From: Anaerolineae bacterium
GTDB lineage: Bacteria; Chloroflexota; Anaerolineae; 4572-78; J111
Assembly (NCBI GenBank): GCA_016931895.1
Contig: JAFGDY010000163.1
Coordinates: 1-41,738, forward strand
DNA: 41,738 nucleotides
Direction of reading: 5' to 3'
A program made the position numbers and the translations under genes. Below the pieces are notes generated by a model. The model worked only from the letters and a program-made list of their open reading frames with translations, did no database searches and was not told the DNA's origin. Below are positions 32,491-40,644 of this stretch, in pieces; position 1 is the first letter of the stretch, and each line of letters starts with the position of its first letter.

Positions 32491-33336
32491 TTACTTGTTG
32501 GCCTCAATACGCAAGCCTAATGAGGCCAACGCCGCCGTCAGGCCGGTCCGCAAATCGCTCAAGGTCTGCACCTCACTCCAGTCAATCCCCAGATCAACAA
32601 TGGCTTCGGCCACAGCATCAGAAACCCCCGTAACAATAGTGCGCGCCCCCTTAAGCCGGGCCGCCTGGATGGTCTTATTCAGGTGATTAACCACGCCGGT
32701 ATCCACAATCCCCACACCGGTTACGTCAAGGATCACCACCTTGGCCCGATGTTGGCTGATGCCGGCCAACAGGTTACGAGTAATGTCCTTGGCGCGTAGA
32801 CTGTCTATGCTGCCAATCAAAGGCATCACAATAATGCGATCCATAATCGGTATGACCGGCGTCGAGAGTTCCTGGATGGCGTGTTGTTGAGTCTTAATGA
32901 TTTCCTCTTGCAATCGGGCGCGTTCGGCTTCTGCCTGTTTCTGGACCGTAATGTCTGTAATTACGCTCAACCCGCCAACAACTTCATTGTCACGAATGAT
33001 GGGATAGGTGCGACTCCCCGTCCAGCTTGGTTGTCCATCAGGCCCCGGTGCCTCAGTTTCGAGATAAGTTTCTTCCCCCCCTTGTAGCTTTTCCAAAGAC
33101 CGGATAGCTTGTTCACGTGCTTGGGGGGGAGTTAAGTCTACGGTATTCATCCCCAGCAATTGTTCTCGTTCCAAGCCCGGAAGACTTCGGCTGACGAACT
33201 CGATGTTGCCCTGGGCATCTGATTTAAAAACAATATCAGGCAATACCTCAAAAATTGAATTCAATTCGGCAATCTGCTGCCGGGCTTCTTGCAACTCAGC
33301 AAGAAGCTCTTCTCGAGTTTTTTCATTATTATCCAT
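32491..33336 (-). CDS. RsbR-like PAS-STAS anti-sigma-antagonist protein
   Basis: A 281-residue cytoplasmic protein: short N-terminal coiled coil, PAS domain (~30-135, IFEVLPDIVFKSDAQGNIEFVS), linker helix (KQAEAERARLQEEIIKTQQ) and a STAS domain (~155-275, with VVILDVTGVGIVDTGVVNHL). The Thr in VDTGV matches the phosphorylated position in RsbR/RsbS-type stressosome proteins, and the VSTPVIPI-like start (LSTPVIPIMDRIIVMPL) is standard. It probably senses a ligand or redox state and feeds a switch-kinase pathway. No RsbS, RsbT or sigma gene is in the window, so it is an orphan. AAGGA precedes the ATG. Confidence 0.9.
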   Translation of the reverse strand: MDNNEKTREELLAELQEARQQIAELNSIFEVLPDIVFKSDAQGNIEFVSRSLPGLEREQLLGMNTVDLTPPQAREQAIRSLEKLQGGEETYLETEAPGPDGQPSWTGSRTYPIIRDNEVVGGLSVITDITVQKQAEAERARLQEEIIKTQQHAIQELSTPVIPIMDRIIVMPLIGSIDSLRAKDITRNLLAGISQHRAKVVILDVTGVGIVDTGVVNHLNKTIQAARLKGARTIVTGVSDAVAEAIVDLGIDWSEVQTLSDLRTGLTAALASLGLRIEANK

Positions 33337-33592
33337 CTTGGTATCCTTATTGTATTACTCAAATGACAAATCATTCAATAACTGTATTACCCGTCTGCCG
33401 ATATTTTTACTGCGTTTTTTCGGCCAGGTGTTCGACTCCAACTAAAAAAGCTCTTGCGCAATCAGGGCTATTATTGGCAAAAACCCGCGTATACTTTTTC
33501 CAGGCAAACCCCATCATAGCACGTCTTCTGGGGGAAGTCCAGTTCTATTTGAGATTCCTCTGTATTTTTTATTTTGGCTTGATCCTTGCGGT

Positions 33593-33621
33593 TTGTGTTT
33601 CTCTACCACTCATCGTAAAAT
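33593..33621 (+). promoter_or_regulatory. promoter abutting the GMC oxidoreductase start (leaderless)
   Basis: TTGTGT (33593-33598), 17-bp spacer, TAAAAT (33616-33621). The ATG is 9 bases past the -10, the same geometry as at 15724-15762, and there is no convincing Shine-Dalgarno. Confidence 0.55.
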
Positions 33622-33629
33622 GAGACATC

Positions 33630-35204
33630 ATGAACACACCACAATTTGATTACGATTATATCATCATTGGCAGTGGGTTTGGCGGCTCGGTGGCGGCGTT
33701 GCGGTTAGCGGAAAAGGGCTACCGGGTGCTGGTCATGGAAAAGGGCAAATGGCTGGCCGGAAAAGATTTTCCCCAAACCAACTGGAATCTCAAAAAGTGG
33801 CTGTGGCTGCCCACGCTCAGATTCTTTGGGCTGTTCAAGATTACGTTTTTCCGGCACATTACGGTTTTATCGGGCGTAGGCGTTGGCGGCGGCTCGCTGG
33901 TTTACGCCAATACCCTGGCTACGCCCAAACCGGAATTTTTTCAGGCGGATAGCTGGGCGCATCTGGCGGATTGGGCGGCAGAACTCAAAGAGTTTTATCG
34001 CACAGCGCTGACCATGCTGGGCGCCACCCCCAATGCTTACCTGGCCGTCGGCGATAAAGCTTTGCAGCAACTGGCCCAACAGATAGGCCGGGAAAACGAC
34101 TTTGCCGTCACCACGGTAGGCATTTACTTTGGCCAGCCGGGCCTTACCGCCCCGGACCCCTATTTCAACGGCGCCGGGCCGGACCGAACCGGCTGTAATT
34201 TCTGCGGCGGCTGTATGCTGGGGTGTCGTTATGAGGCCAAAAATACCCTGGATAAAAACTATCTGCACCTGGCTCAACAAAAAGGGGCCAAAATTCAGGC
34301 CGAGACAGAAGTGTACGACGTGATTCCACGGGGGCCAAATGGAACGCAGGGTTATACCATCAAATGCAAATCAGCCACCACGCTTTTGAAAACAAGGGGG
34401 ACCTACACCTGCCGGGGAGTGGTGTTGGCCGCGGGCGTGCTGGGCACGGTAAAACTGCTTTTGGATTTGAAACAATCTTCGTTGCCCAATCTCTCAAACA
34501 AAGTGGGCGCTGGGGTGCGGACCAATTCGGAAAGCCTAATGGGGGTGACGGCTTTGGACAAAGACACGGTTTTTTCCGAAGGTATCGCCATCGGCTCAAT
34601 TCTGCATACCGACACAAATAGCCATTTAGAGCCGGTGCGCTATCCGGCCGGTTCAGGCTTTTGGCGGCTGCTGCAAGCGCCGCTGGCCCACGGGCCCAAT
34701 GTAGTGGTCCGGTTGGCCAAAATAGCGGCCGATTTTATCGCTCATCCCGGCCAAAATCTAAAGGTTATTTTTGTGGACGACTGGGCCAAACGGACGCAAA
34801 TCCTCATGTTTATGCAAACACTCGACAGCCGGCTCTCTTTTTCCAGGGGATTGGGAGGGATGAAAACAACCGTGGAAAAGGGGGAACAGCCCACGGCCTT
34901 CATCCCGGAAGCCAAAATATTGGTCGAGCAGTACGCCCGGTTGGTCCGGGGCAAGCCGATAGCCTTGTTAACGGAAACGCTATTGGGCATCCCGACCACG
35001 GCCCATATTTTGGGAGGCTGTGTGATGGGGCAAACCCCCGCTGAGGGTGTGATTGACAAAAATAACCGGGTCTTCGGTTATAAAAATATGTTTGTGTGTG
35101 ACGGTTCAATGATCTCGGCCAACCCCGGCGTAAACCCCGCCCTGACCATTATGGCCCTCACCGAACGAGCGATGAGCAAGATACCGGGGAAGGACGACGA
35201 ATGA
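33630..35204 (+). CDS. GMC-family FAD oxidoreductase, cholesterol-oxidase-like
   Basis: A 524-residue flavoenzyme. FAD-binding IIIGSGFGGSVAALRLAEKG lies at residues 11-30; SGVGVGGGSLVYAN is the second flavin loop; the middle has a cysteine-rich CNFCGGCMLGCRYEAKN; the end has TAHILGGCVMG and CDGSMISANPGVNPALTI, containing the His and Asn positions of cholesterol-oxidase-type GMC enzymes. It probably oxidises a sterol-like or other hydrophobic alcohol; the substrate is not certain. No signal peptide. Predicted leaderless from the 33593-33621 promoter. The C-terminal codons (GKDDE-stop) lie in heptamer array J, so the very end is repeat-derived. Confidence 0.92.
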   Translation: MNTPQFDYDYIIIGSGFGGSVAALRLAEKGYRVLVMEKGKWLAGKDFPQTNWNLKKWLWLPTLRFFGLFKITFFRHITVLSGVGVGGGSLVYANTLATPKPEFFQADSWAHLADWAAELKEFYRTALTMLGATPNAYLAVGDKALQQLAQQIGRENDFAVTTVGIYFGQPGLTAPDPYFNGAGPDRTGCNFCGGCMLGCRYEAKNTLDKNYLHLAQQKGAKIQAETEVYDVIPRGPNGTQGYTIKCKSATTLLKTRGTYTCRGVVLAAGVLGTVKLLLDLKQSSLPNLSNKVGAGVRTNSESLMGVTALDKDTVFSEGIAIGSILHTDTNSHLEPVRYPAGSGFWRLLQAPLAHGPNVVVRLAKIAADFIAHPGQNLKVIFVDDWAKRTQILMFMQTLDSRLSFSRGLGGMKTTVEKGEQPTAFIPEAKILVEQYARLVRGKPIALLTETLLGIPTTAHILGGCVMGQTPAEGVIDKNNRVFGYKNMFVCDGSMISANPGVNPALTIMALTERAMSKIPGKDDE

Positions 35205-35280
35205 CGAATAACGAACGAGGAATGACGGACAACAACTTTGGTCGTTGGTCCTTCGTCGTTGGTCGGTTTGGTCGTTACTC
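35190..35280. repeat. heptamer array J with fold-back halves
   Basis: Thirteen in-phase heptamers (AAGGACG, ACGAATG, ACGAATA, ACGAACG, AGGAATG, ACGGACA, ACAACTT, TGGTCGT, TGGTCCT, TCGTCGT, TGGTCGG, TTTGGTC, GTTACTC). The first half is ACGA-type and the second is its complement type (TCGT), so the array can fold on itself. It covers the GMC stop codon and the gap before the zinc-ribbon gene. Confidence 0.85.
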
Positions 35281-35302
35281 AAAATGAAAATAGAGGTGAA
35301 CT

Positions 35303-35848
35303 ATGAAAATTTGTCCTTATTGCGCCGAAGAAATTCAAGATGAAGCTGTTAAATGCCATTATTGCGGCGAGTTTTTGGATGGCCACCCGCGTTCTCAGCA
35401 ACAGGTGGTCGTGGCGCACGGAGCCTATTGGGGCTATGAGTACCGCTCTAAACTTGAAGTGTTGGGCTGGCCGCTCATTCATATTGCCCAGGGCATTAAC
35501 CCTGAAACGGGACGGCCTCGCGTGGCCAGGGGCATCATTGCCATTGGCAACATTGCCATCGGCCTGATTGCTATTGGGGGGATCGCATTGGGGGGCTTTG
35601 TGCTGGGTGGTTTGGGGCTGGGTGTAATTGCCGTGGGCGGCGTTGCGGCCGGCTGGGTGGCCCTGGGCGGCATGGCTCTGGCCCTTTACCTGGCCCTGGG
35701 CGGCATGGCCGTTTCCCTGGTGTACGCCATTGGAGGCATGGCCCTGGGGCCGCACACCATCAGCGCGTTAGGCGCGGATCCCGAGATGTTACAAATGCTG
35801 GAGAAATGGTTCCCGGAAAGCAGCACCTTTTCAGCGGGTGGGCGTTAA
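35303..35848 (+). CDS. zinc-ribbon protein with (I/L)A(I/V)GG repeats
   Basis: A 181-residue protein. Residues 1-~25 form a zinc ribbon (CPYCAEE, CHYCGEF). Residues ~75-150 are a glycine-periodic stretch with units like IAIGNIAIGLIAIGGIALGG, VIAVGGVAAG and VALGGMAL. The spacing (G about every 5-6 residues with A/I/L between) could be membrane helices with small-residue packing or a beta-helix-like solenoid; I cannot tell which. No enzyme motif. AGAGGTG lies just before the ATG. Its stop overlaps the convergent lysoplasmalogenase stop (TTAA at 35845-35848), with no terminator between. Confidence 0.8.
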   Translation: MKICPYCAEEIQDEAVKCHYCGEFLDGHPRSQQQVVVAHGAYWGYEYRSKLEVLGWPLIHIAQGINPETGRPRVARGIIAIGNIAIGLIAIGGIALGGFVLGGLGLGVIAVGGVAAGWVALGGMALALYLALGGMAVSLVYAIGGMALGPHTISALGADPEMLQMLEKWFPESSTFSAGGR

Positions 35849-36492
35849 GACAATAGCAACGCTCCCACCGACCCGGCAATTAGCCATTGCGCGGCAAAGT
35901 AGGTGGACAGGCTCAAGGCGCGGGCAAACTTGTGCGGGCCACGAAAACGGTTGAGGGCCAAGATGGAATCTGATACCACAAACAGCACCGCACCGACGAA
36001 GGCCAGCAGCGCCACTGCTCGGCTCAATTGAACCAGCCAGCGGGCCCAGGCCAGCCAGGCCATCACCAAGATTACGGCAATATAAATGATCACGGGCAGT
36101 TTTAATTTTCCCAACCCCGGCGATACCATCATATAAACAACTACGCCGTAAATAACCAGCAAAATCAACGGCCACCAGGCCAGCGTGTCAAGGTCTGAGA
36201 TGAACGCGGCAATATAACATAGGTGCGCCACCAGAAAGGCGCCCAGCCCGGCGGCAAAACGGTCCCAGGGCGGCATCAGCAGCGCATCGCCCGCCATTGA
36301 AAAAATCAAACCGGCCAAAACCAGATATTTGTAAACCGGCGGCGTAGCCTGCCCCTGCATAGCGATGAGCACAATGCAGGCCATTGTCAACGGTTTAAAA
36401 AGGTGGATGTGCCGCACGGGGCCGCGATATTCGGCGCGGATGAGGATAGCGGCAAAGATAATGGTCAAGATGGTCAGCACAACGATGAGCAT
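35845..36492 (-). CDS. YhhN-family membrane protein (lysoplasmalogenase-like)
   Basis: A 215-residue protein with about eight hydrophobic helices, matching the YhhN/TMEM86 family that cleaves the vinyl-ether bond of lysoplasmalogens in animals; bacterial roles are poorly known. Signatures: KPLTMACIVLIA near residue 35, LAGLIFSMAGDALLM (conserved GDxLL) and FVVSDSILALNRF with the conserved SD. ATG 36492 is chosen for its AGGAGG five bases upstream. The frame continues upstream to 36921, but that part is antisense-like noise overlapping the RNase H gene. It is the last gene of an operon with RNase H and DUF4013, 25 bp after RNase H. Confidence 0.9.
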   Translation of the reverse strand: MLIVVLTILTIIFAAILIRAEYRGPVRHIHLFKPLTMACIVLIAMQGQATPPVYKYLVLAGLIFSMAGDALLMPPWDRFAAGLGAFLVAHLCYIAAFISDLDTLAWWPLILLVIYGVVVYMMVSPGLGKLKLPVIIYIAVILVMAWLAWARWLVQLSRAVALLAFVGAVLFVVSDSILALNRFRGPHKFARALSLSTYFAAQWLIAGSVGALLLS

Positions 36493-36517
36493 TTTTCCTC
36501 CTATGTCACAACCTTTT

Positions 36518-37123
36518 TTATTTCCGACCAAAGTCGGCCCTGATCTGGCCCCACGCCTGGGTATCCCACTCGAGTATTTCGTTGGCATAGGCATTGTTCT
36601 CAAGCCATTGCAAGGCTCTATCAGCCAACTCCCACACTTTTTCGGTGTCCTGATTCCGGGGTAATCTTGAACCGACCGTTTTGCGTTGAACCCACCCAAT
36701 GGCCGTTCTGGAATCTGAATAAACAGGTTTTTTTTGACCCTGTTTTTTGAGCAGGGCCAGGGCATGCACAATGGCCAAAAACTCGCCCAAGTTATTGGTG
36801 CCGTTTTCAAGAGAGCCAACGTGAAACAACTCCCGGCCGCTTTGGGTGTAAACGCCCCGGTATTCCAAGTTGCCGGGACTGCCGTCACAGGCGGCGTCAA
36901 CCGAAACGCTGTCGGCCACAACTTCGGAAGGCAAACTCAAGGCCGGGACGGGGCCGAGACATTTTTCCCAGCCCAAGGCAAACGCTTCGTTTGCCTGGTC
37001 TTCCCGCGTGTAAGCCTTGTATTTGGCCCCCGCAAAACCAAGCACCTGCTCGCTGCACTCGGCCCAGGTGGAGTAGATGCCCGACTGCCGGCCCACCCAA
37101 ACCACGTAGTATTTTTTAGCCAA
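36518..37123 (-). CDS. rnhA: ribonuclease H with N-terminal viroplasmin domain
   Basis: A 201-residue RNase H1-type enzyme that degrades RNA in RNA-DNA hybrids. The N-terminal KKYYVVWVGRQSGIYSTWAE..FAGAKYKAYTREDQANEAF (residues 4-48) is the hybrid-binding viroplasmin domain. Catalytic acids fit Asp76 (SVDAACDGSPG), Glu114 (NNLGEFLAI), Asp137 (VYSDSRTAIGW) and Asp197 (QIRADFGRK). The start is TTG 37123; MAKKYYVVWVG is the standard beginning of this family and GGAG lies 11 bases upstream. It follows DUF4013 by 7 bp. Confidence 0.93.
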   Translation of the reverse strand: MAKKYYVVWVGRQSGIYSTWAECSEQVLGFAGAKYKAYTREDQANEAFALGWEKCLGPVPALSLPSEVVADSVSVDAACDGSPGNLEYRGVYTQSGRELFHVGSLENGTNNLGEFLAIVHALALLKKQGQKKPVYSDSRTAIGWVQRKTVGSRLPRNQDTEKVWELADRALQWLENNAYANEILEWDTQAWGQIRADFGRK

Positions 37124-37130
37124 GATATCG

Positions 37131-37934
37131 TTACTCCGTTGTTATCGCCATAGCCTCCTGGCCGACCAGATTTTCCAGTCCCTGCCGATAAGCCTGGCCA
37201 AAAAGCGCGCCATAAATGGCGATAAGATACATGGTGACCGGCGCGGTCAGGAAGGGTATCAAACAGCATAAAATAATCGTACAGTAAAGCAGTGTAAAGG
37301 CGGAACTGAGCACCATTGAGAGCAACATAATCATCACGTAAGCCATCAAAAAGCCGCCCACGTTGGCCCGAAAAACAGCCCACCATTCTTTAAAACGAAA
37401 AGCTGCGCCAAATTCATCGGTTGCCACCACGTGGCCCATAATGGCGGGCATCACCAGGCCAATCGCCAGGGCCAGGAGCATGCCCACCCCAAACAAAATA
37501 AAAAAGCCCACCATCCCCAGCACCGTGATTACGGCAAAAACTCCCCCGGCTGCCTCGGCGTTCTCTTCCCCGGCTATGGCCATCACCGGCACTCCCAAAA
37601 ACGGCAGCACAAAGAACATGGCGTAACCAATAGAAAACAACACCATCACCGGCAGCATATAAATAAATACTACTCCCAATAACTTCAAGCCATCTACCAA
37701 TAGTTTGCCCCAATCGTCCCATTCCGGCAGATATGGTTCGCCTTTTTCCACAATAATCCGGCGCATGATTTGCATCATATACCCGTAAACAAAAAAGAAC
37801 GGCACCAGGGGCACGGCAAAACCGGCCAGCACCACTAAACTGCCAATTAGAAATTTATTCTTCCAGTTTTTATCGCGGAACGGGTAGCCCAATAAGGTTT
37901 GGAGATAAGCGGTGGTGAATGATTGCGTAGTCAT
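37131..37934 (-). CDS. DUF4013 membrane protein
   Basis: A 267-residue protein with about six hydrophobic segments. It has the DUF4013 hallmarks: an N-terminal YPFRDKNWKNKFLIG, YGYMMQIMRRIIVEKGEPYLPEWDDW with the conserved LPEWDDWG, and an FKEWWAVFRAN segment. Function is unknown; members are widespread in Archaea, Firmicutes and Chloroflexota. GGAGG is seven bases before the ATG. It is the first gene of the operon with RNase H and the YhhN protein. Confidence 0.9.
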   Translation of the reverse strand: MTTQSFTTAYLQTLLGYPFRDKNWKNKFLIGSLVVLAGFAVPLVPFFFVYGYMMQIMRRIIVEKGEPYLPEWDDWGKLLVDGLKLLGVVFIYMLPVMVLFSIGYAMFFVLPFLGVPVMAIAGEENAEAAGGVFAVITVLGMVGFFILFGVGMLLALAIGLVMPAIMGHVVATDEFGAAFRFKEWWAVFRANVGGFLMAYVMIMLLSMVLSSAFTLLYCTIILCCLIPFLTAPVTMYLIAIYGALFGQAYRQGLENLVGQEAMAITTE

Positions 37935-37970
37935 AATTTTTCCTCCATCAATTTTTTGCCATAGTGAATG

Positions 37971-38033
37971 TCAAGGTAGCAGGGTAACAGAGTGGCAGGG
38001 TAACTGCCTTTCTACCTTGCAACCTTATTACTT
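37971..38033. repeat. heptamer array K with fold-back halves
   Basis: Nine in-phase units TCAAGGT, AGCAGGG, TAACAGA, GTGGCAG, GGTAACT, GCCTTTC, TACCTTG, CAACCTT, ATTACTT. The left AAGGTAGCAGGGTAAC and right TACCTTGCAACCTT halves are partly complementary and can pair. It overlaps the miaA stop codon. Confidence 0.8.
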
Positions 38034-38963
38034 TGCTCCTTGGAATCTAGTAACCAGGTGTTTTATCTGGGCATAAGTTTCCTCCGGTTGTCCGGCCAGG
38101 TCAAACCAGTCTATCCGCGGGTCGGCCAAGCGGAACCAATTATACTGCTGGCGCATAAAGCGCCGGGTTTCTTTTTTAATCAGGGCCACCGCTTCGGCCA
38201 GGCTGAACTGGCCCTGCAAGTACTGCCCAATTTGACGATAACCCAAACCCGACAGCGCCGGCAAGCGCCAATCATAGCCCGCCGCGGCCAGCCCTTCAAC
38301 TTCGGCCACCAGGCCGCTATCCATCATTTTTTCGACCCGCCGGTCAATACGATTATAAAGGATTTCCCGGGGCATGGTCAAACCAATGAGCAAAGTGTGG
38401 TAAGGCGGGGGATTTTTCTGTTGGTGTTGGCTGATGGGCACGCCCGTTTTTTGATAGACCTCCAACGCCCGGATAACCCGGCGTACATTGCGCGGATCAA
38501 GCTTTTGGGCCGCCAACGGGTCAACGTCCTCCAGTTGGGCATGGAGCGCCTCAGCGCCAACAGCCTCGGCGCGAGCGGCCAGTTTGGCCCGGAGGGCGGG
38601 GTCCGGCGGCACGCGCGGGATGCCCCAACCTTCCACCACCGCCCACACCCACTGCCCCGTGCCGCCCACCAATAACGGCAGCCGGTTCCGGCGATGAATG
38701 GCCGCGATAGTCGCGTAGGCCCGTTCCTGAAACTCGGCCAGGGTCAGAACTTGGTCCGGGTCAACCACGTCCAGCAAGTGGTGGGGCGCCAGGGCCTGCT
38801 GCGCCGCCGAAGCTTTGTCGGCGCCAATATCCAGGCCGCGATAAATCTGGCGCGAGTCCGCCGAAACAATCTCGCCGCCAACATCTTGGGCCAGCCGCAC
38901 CGACAAAGCCGTTTTGCCCACCGCCGTTGGGCCAATAACGACCAGCAGAGGTCTATCACTCAT
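38028..38963 (-). CDS. miaA: tRNA dimethylallyltransferase
   Basis: A 311-residue enzyme that adds a dimethylallyl group to N6 of A37 in tRNAs reading UNN codons. Visible: P-loop VIGPTAVGKTALS (start), the conserved IVSADSRQIYRGLDIGADK, HHLLDVVDPDQ, LVGGTGQW, and the C-terminal QYNWFRLADPRIDWFD. Length is normal. The final codons and the stop lie in heptamer array K. It follows the carboxypeptidase gene by 14 bp on the same strand, so the two are probably co-transcribed. Confidence 0.97.
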   Translation of the reverse strand: MSDRPLLVVIGPTAVGKTALSVRLAQDVGGEIVSADSRQIYRGLDIGADKASAAQQALAPHHLLDVVDPDQVLTLAEFQERAYATIAAIHRRNRLPLLVGGTGQWVWAVVEGWGIPRVPPDPALRAKLAARAEAVGAEALHAQLEDVDPLAAQKLDPRNVRRVIRALEVYQKTGVPISQHQQKNPPPYHTLLIGLTMPREILYNRIDRRVEKMMDSGLVAEVEGLAAAGYDWRLPALSGLGYRQIGQYLQGQFSLAEAVALIKKETRRFMRQQYNWFRLADPRIDWFDLAGQPEETYAQIKHLVTRFQGAK

Positions 38964-38977
38964 TTCGCCTGCTTATT

Positions 38978-40480
38978 TTACAATTGGTAAATCTTACCAA
39001 ATTTTTGCTTGATGTAACTCAGATAGGGGCCAACTTCTATCTGTTTGGCTCCCGTCACCTGCTCAATCAACTCGTTGGCCGTGAACTTTCGGCCATGCCG
39101 GTGGATGTTGTTTTTGAACCAACTCAAAAGCGCGCCAAACTCGCCCCGGCTGAATTGTTCCGGCAGGTCAGGTATATCTTGCCAAGCTCGATGGTAAAAT
39201 TGCAGCGAAAGCACGGTGCCCAGGGTATAAGTGGGGAAATAGCCCATCATCCCCGCCGACCAATGGACATCCTGCAACACGCCCAGGGCGTCATCGGGCG
39301 GGGTGAGGCCCAGGTATTCCTCCATTTTGGTGTTCCAGGCGTCGGGTAAATCGGCCACATTGAGGCGCTGCTCCAGCAAGGCCTGTTCCAACTCAAAACG
39401 CAGGAAAATATGCAGGTTGTAAGTCACCTCGTCGGCCTCAACCCGGATGAACGAAGGGGCCACTTTGTTGATGGCCCGATAAAAAGTATCCAGTTTGACC
39501 TCTTTAAGTTGGGCCGGAAAATATTCCCGCAAACGAGGATAATAAAACTGCCAAAACTCCCGGCTGCGGCCCAAAACGTTTTCCCACAGGCGCGATTGGG
39601 ACTCGTGGATGCCCAACGAGGCGCCCTGGGCCAGGGGCAGTCCTTCCAGGGCCGGGGCGATATTCTGCTCGTATAAGGCATGGCCGCCTTCATGCATGGT
39701 GCCAAACAAACCGGGGTTCAACCAATCTTGGTGAAAACGGGTGGTTACGCGCACGTCGTTGATGGAAAAACTGGTGGTAAAGGGATGGGCCGATTTATCC
39801 TGCCGCCCCCGTTCAAAATCATAGCCCATCGCCTTTAACACGGTCAGGCCAAAATCCCATTGGGCTTGCAGGTCAAAATCTTGATGCAGGCAAGCATCAT
39901 CCACCGTTTCAACTTGGGCCGAAATAGCGCGAACCAGCGGCACCAATTCAGCCTTGAGCGCCTCAAACACCCGGCTCACCTCAGCAGATTTCATGCCCGG
40001 TTCAAAATCGTCAAGCAAGGCGTCATAAATGGCCTCCTGGTAGCCGTACGCCTGGGCTTTTTGAATGTTCAAATCCACAATTTTGGCCAGGCTGTTTTGG
40101 AATTGAGCAAAATCTTTTTCCGCCCTGGCCTTTACCCAAATTTGATGGCCCAGGACAAACGTCCGGCTCATCTCCTCAACCAGAGACACAGGCAGTTTAC
40201 GCGCTTTTTCGTAATCTCGTTGGACCACGCGCACCAGGCTGGCCTCATCAGAATCGTATGCAAATCCGGCGTCAGCCAGATCAGCCAGCAGCACGCCAAT
40301 TTCGTCGGCAATGAACAATTCGTGGGCCATTGTTTCCAGGGTGGCAATTTGTTCGGCCCGGGCCTCTGCCCCGCCGGGCGGCATATTGACCTGCTGGTCC
40401 CAATGCAGCACGGCCACGGCGCTGTTGATGTTTTGAATCTCTTTGAGTTTGGTGGTCAAAGTTTTGAATTTTTCGGTCAC
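38978..40480 (-). CDS. M32-family metallocarboxypeptidase (carboxypeptidase Taq)
   Basis: A 500-residue zinc carboxypeptidase of broad specificity, cytoplasmic and mostly helical. The zinc motif HEGGH is in GTMHEGGHALYEQNI; the DQQVNMPPGGAEARAEQIA start, IHESQSRLWEN and VEADEVTYNLHIFLRFE segments are family signatures. Length is normal. The start is GTG 40480; AAAGGAG is 10 bases away, while the in-frame ATT just before GTG is at the better distance of 7. It is upstream of miaA and downstream of a 10-bp inverted repeat. Confidence 0.95.
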   Translation of the reverse strand: MTEKFKTLTTKLKEIQNINSAVAVLHWDQQVNMPPGGAEARAEQIATLETMAHELFIADEIGVLLADLADAGFAYDSDEASLVRVVQRDYEKARKLPVSLVEEMSRTFVLGHQIWVKARAEKDFAQFQNSLAKIVDLNIQKAQAYGYQEAIYDALLDDFEPGMKSAEVSRVFEALKAELVPLVRAISAQVETVDDACLHQDFDLQAQWDFGLTVLKAMGYDFERGRQDKSAHPFTTSFSINDVRVTTRFHQDWLNPGLFGTMHEGGHALYEQNIAPALEGLPLAQGASLGIHESQSRLWENVLGRSREFWQFYYPRLREYFPAQLKEVKLDTFYRAINKVAPSFIRVEADEVTYNLHIFLRFELEQALLEQRLNVADLPDAWNTKMEEYLGLTPPDDALGVLQDVHWSAGMMGYFPTYTLGTVLSLQFYHRAWQDIPDLPEQFSRGEFGALLSWFKNNIHRHGRKFTANELIEQVTGAKQIEVGPYLSYIKQKFGKIYQL

Positions 40481-40520
40481 AATGATTTTTCTCCTTTCAA
40501 ATTAGCGACCGGCCCTTCGA

Positions 40521-40541
40521 ATGACGAAGGACAAATGACGA
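40521..40541. repeat. heptamer array L, ATGACGA words
   Basis: Three units ATGACGA, AGGACAA, ATGACGA, the same word family as the first half of array J, in the gap upstream of the carboxypeptidase gene. Confidence 0.7.
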
Positions 40542-40549
40542 AAATTGCT

Positions 40550-40613
40550 CGCCGGTCGGGAACGCCTCAAGGTGGATATTAAAAATGCCGGTCATGATTT
40601 TAGCCGACCGGCG
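40550..40613 (-). terminator. 10-bp inverted repeat between genes (possible terminator)
   Basis: Perfect arms CGCCGGTCGG / CCGACCGGCG separated by 44 nt, with a third CCGGTC copy inside the loop. On the reverse strand AATTTTCG follows. It lies between the GIDE-like gene (stop 40645) and the carboxypeptidase start; the long loop makes terminator function uncertain. Confidence 0.45.
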
Positions 40614-40644
40614 ATTTAAAGGTTACTTGCTGGGAATGGTTTGC

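Noticed and set aside
33349-33378. Reverse-strand TTGAAT-N18-TACAAT as the promoter of the RsbR-like gene
   Set aside because: It would start transcription inside the AAGGA ribosome site, leaving a leader of about six bases, so placement is inconsistent.
36493-36921. N-terminal extension of the YhhN-family frame to 36921
   Set aside because: It overlaps the RNase H gene in another frame, has no hydrophobic pattern, and a clear AGGAGG-ATG start exists at 36492.
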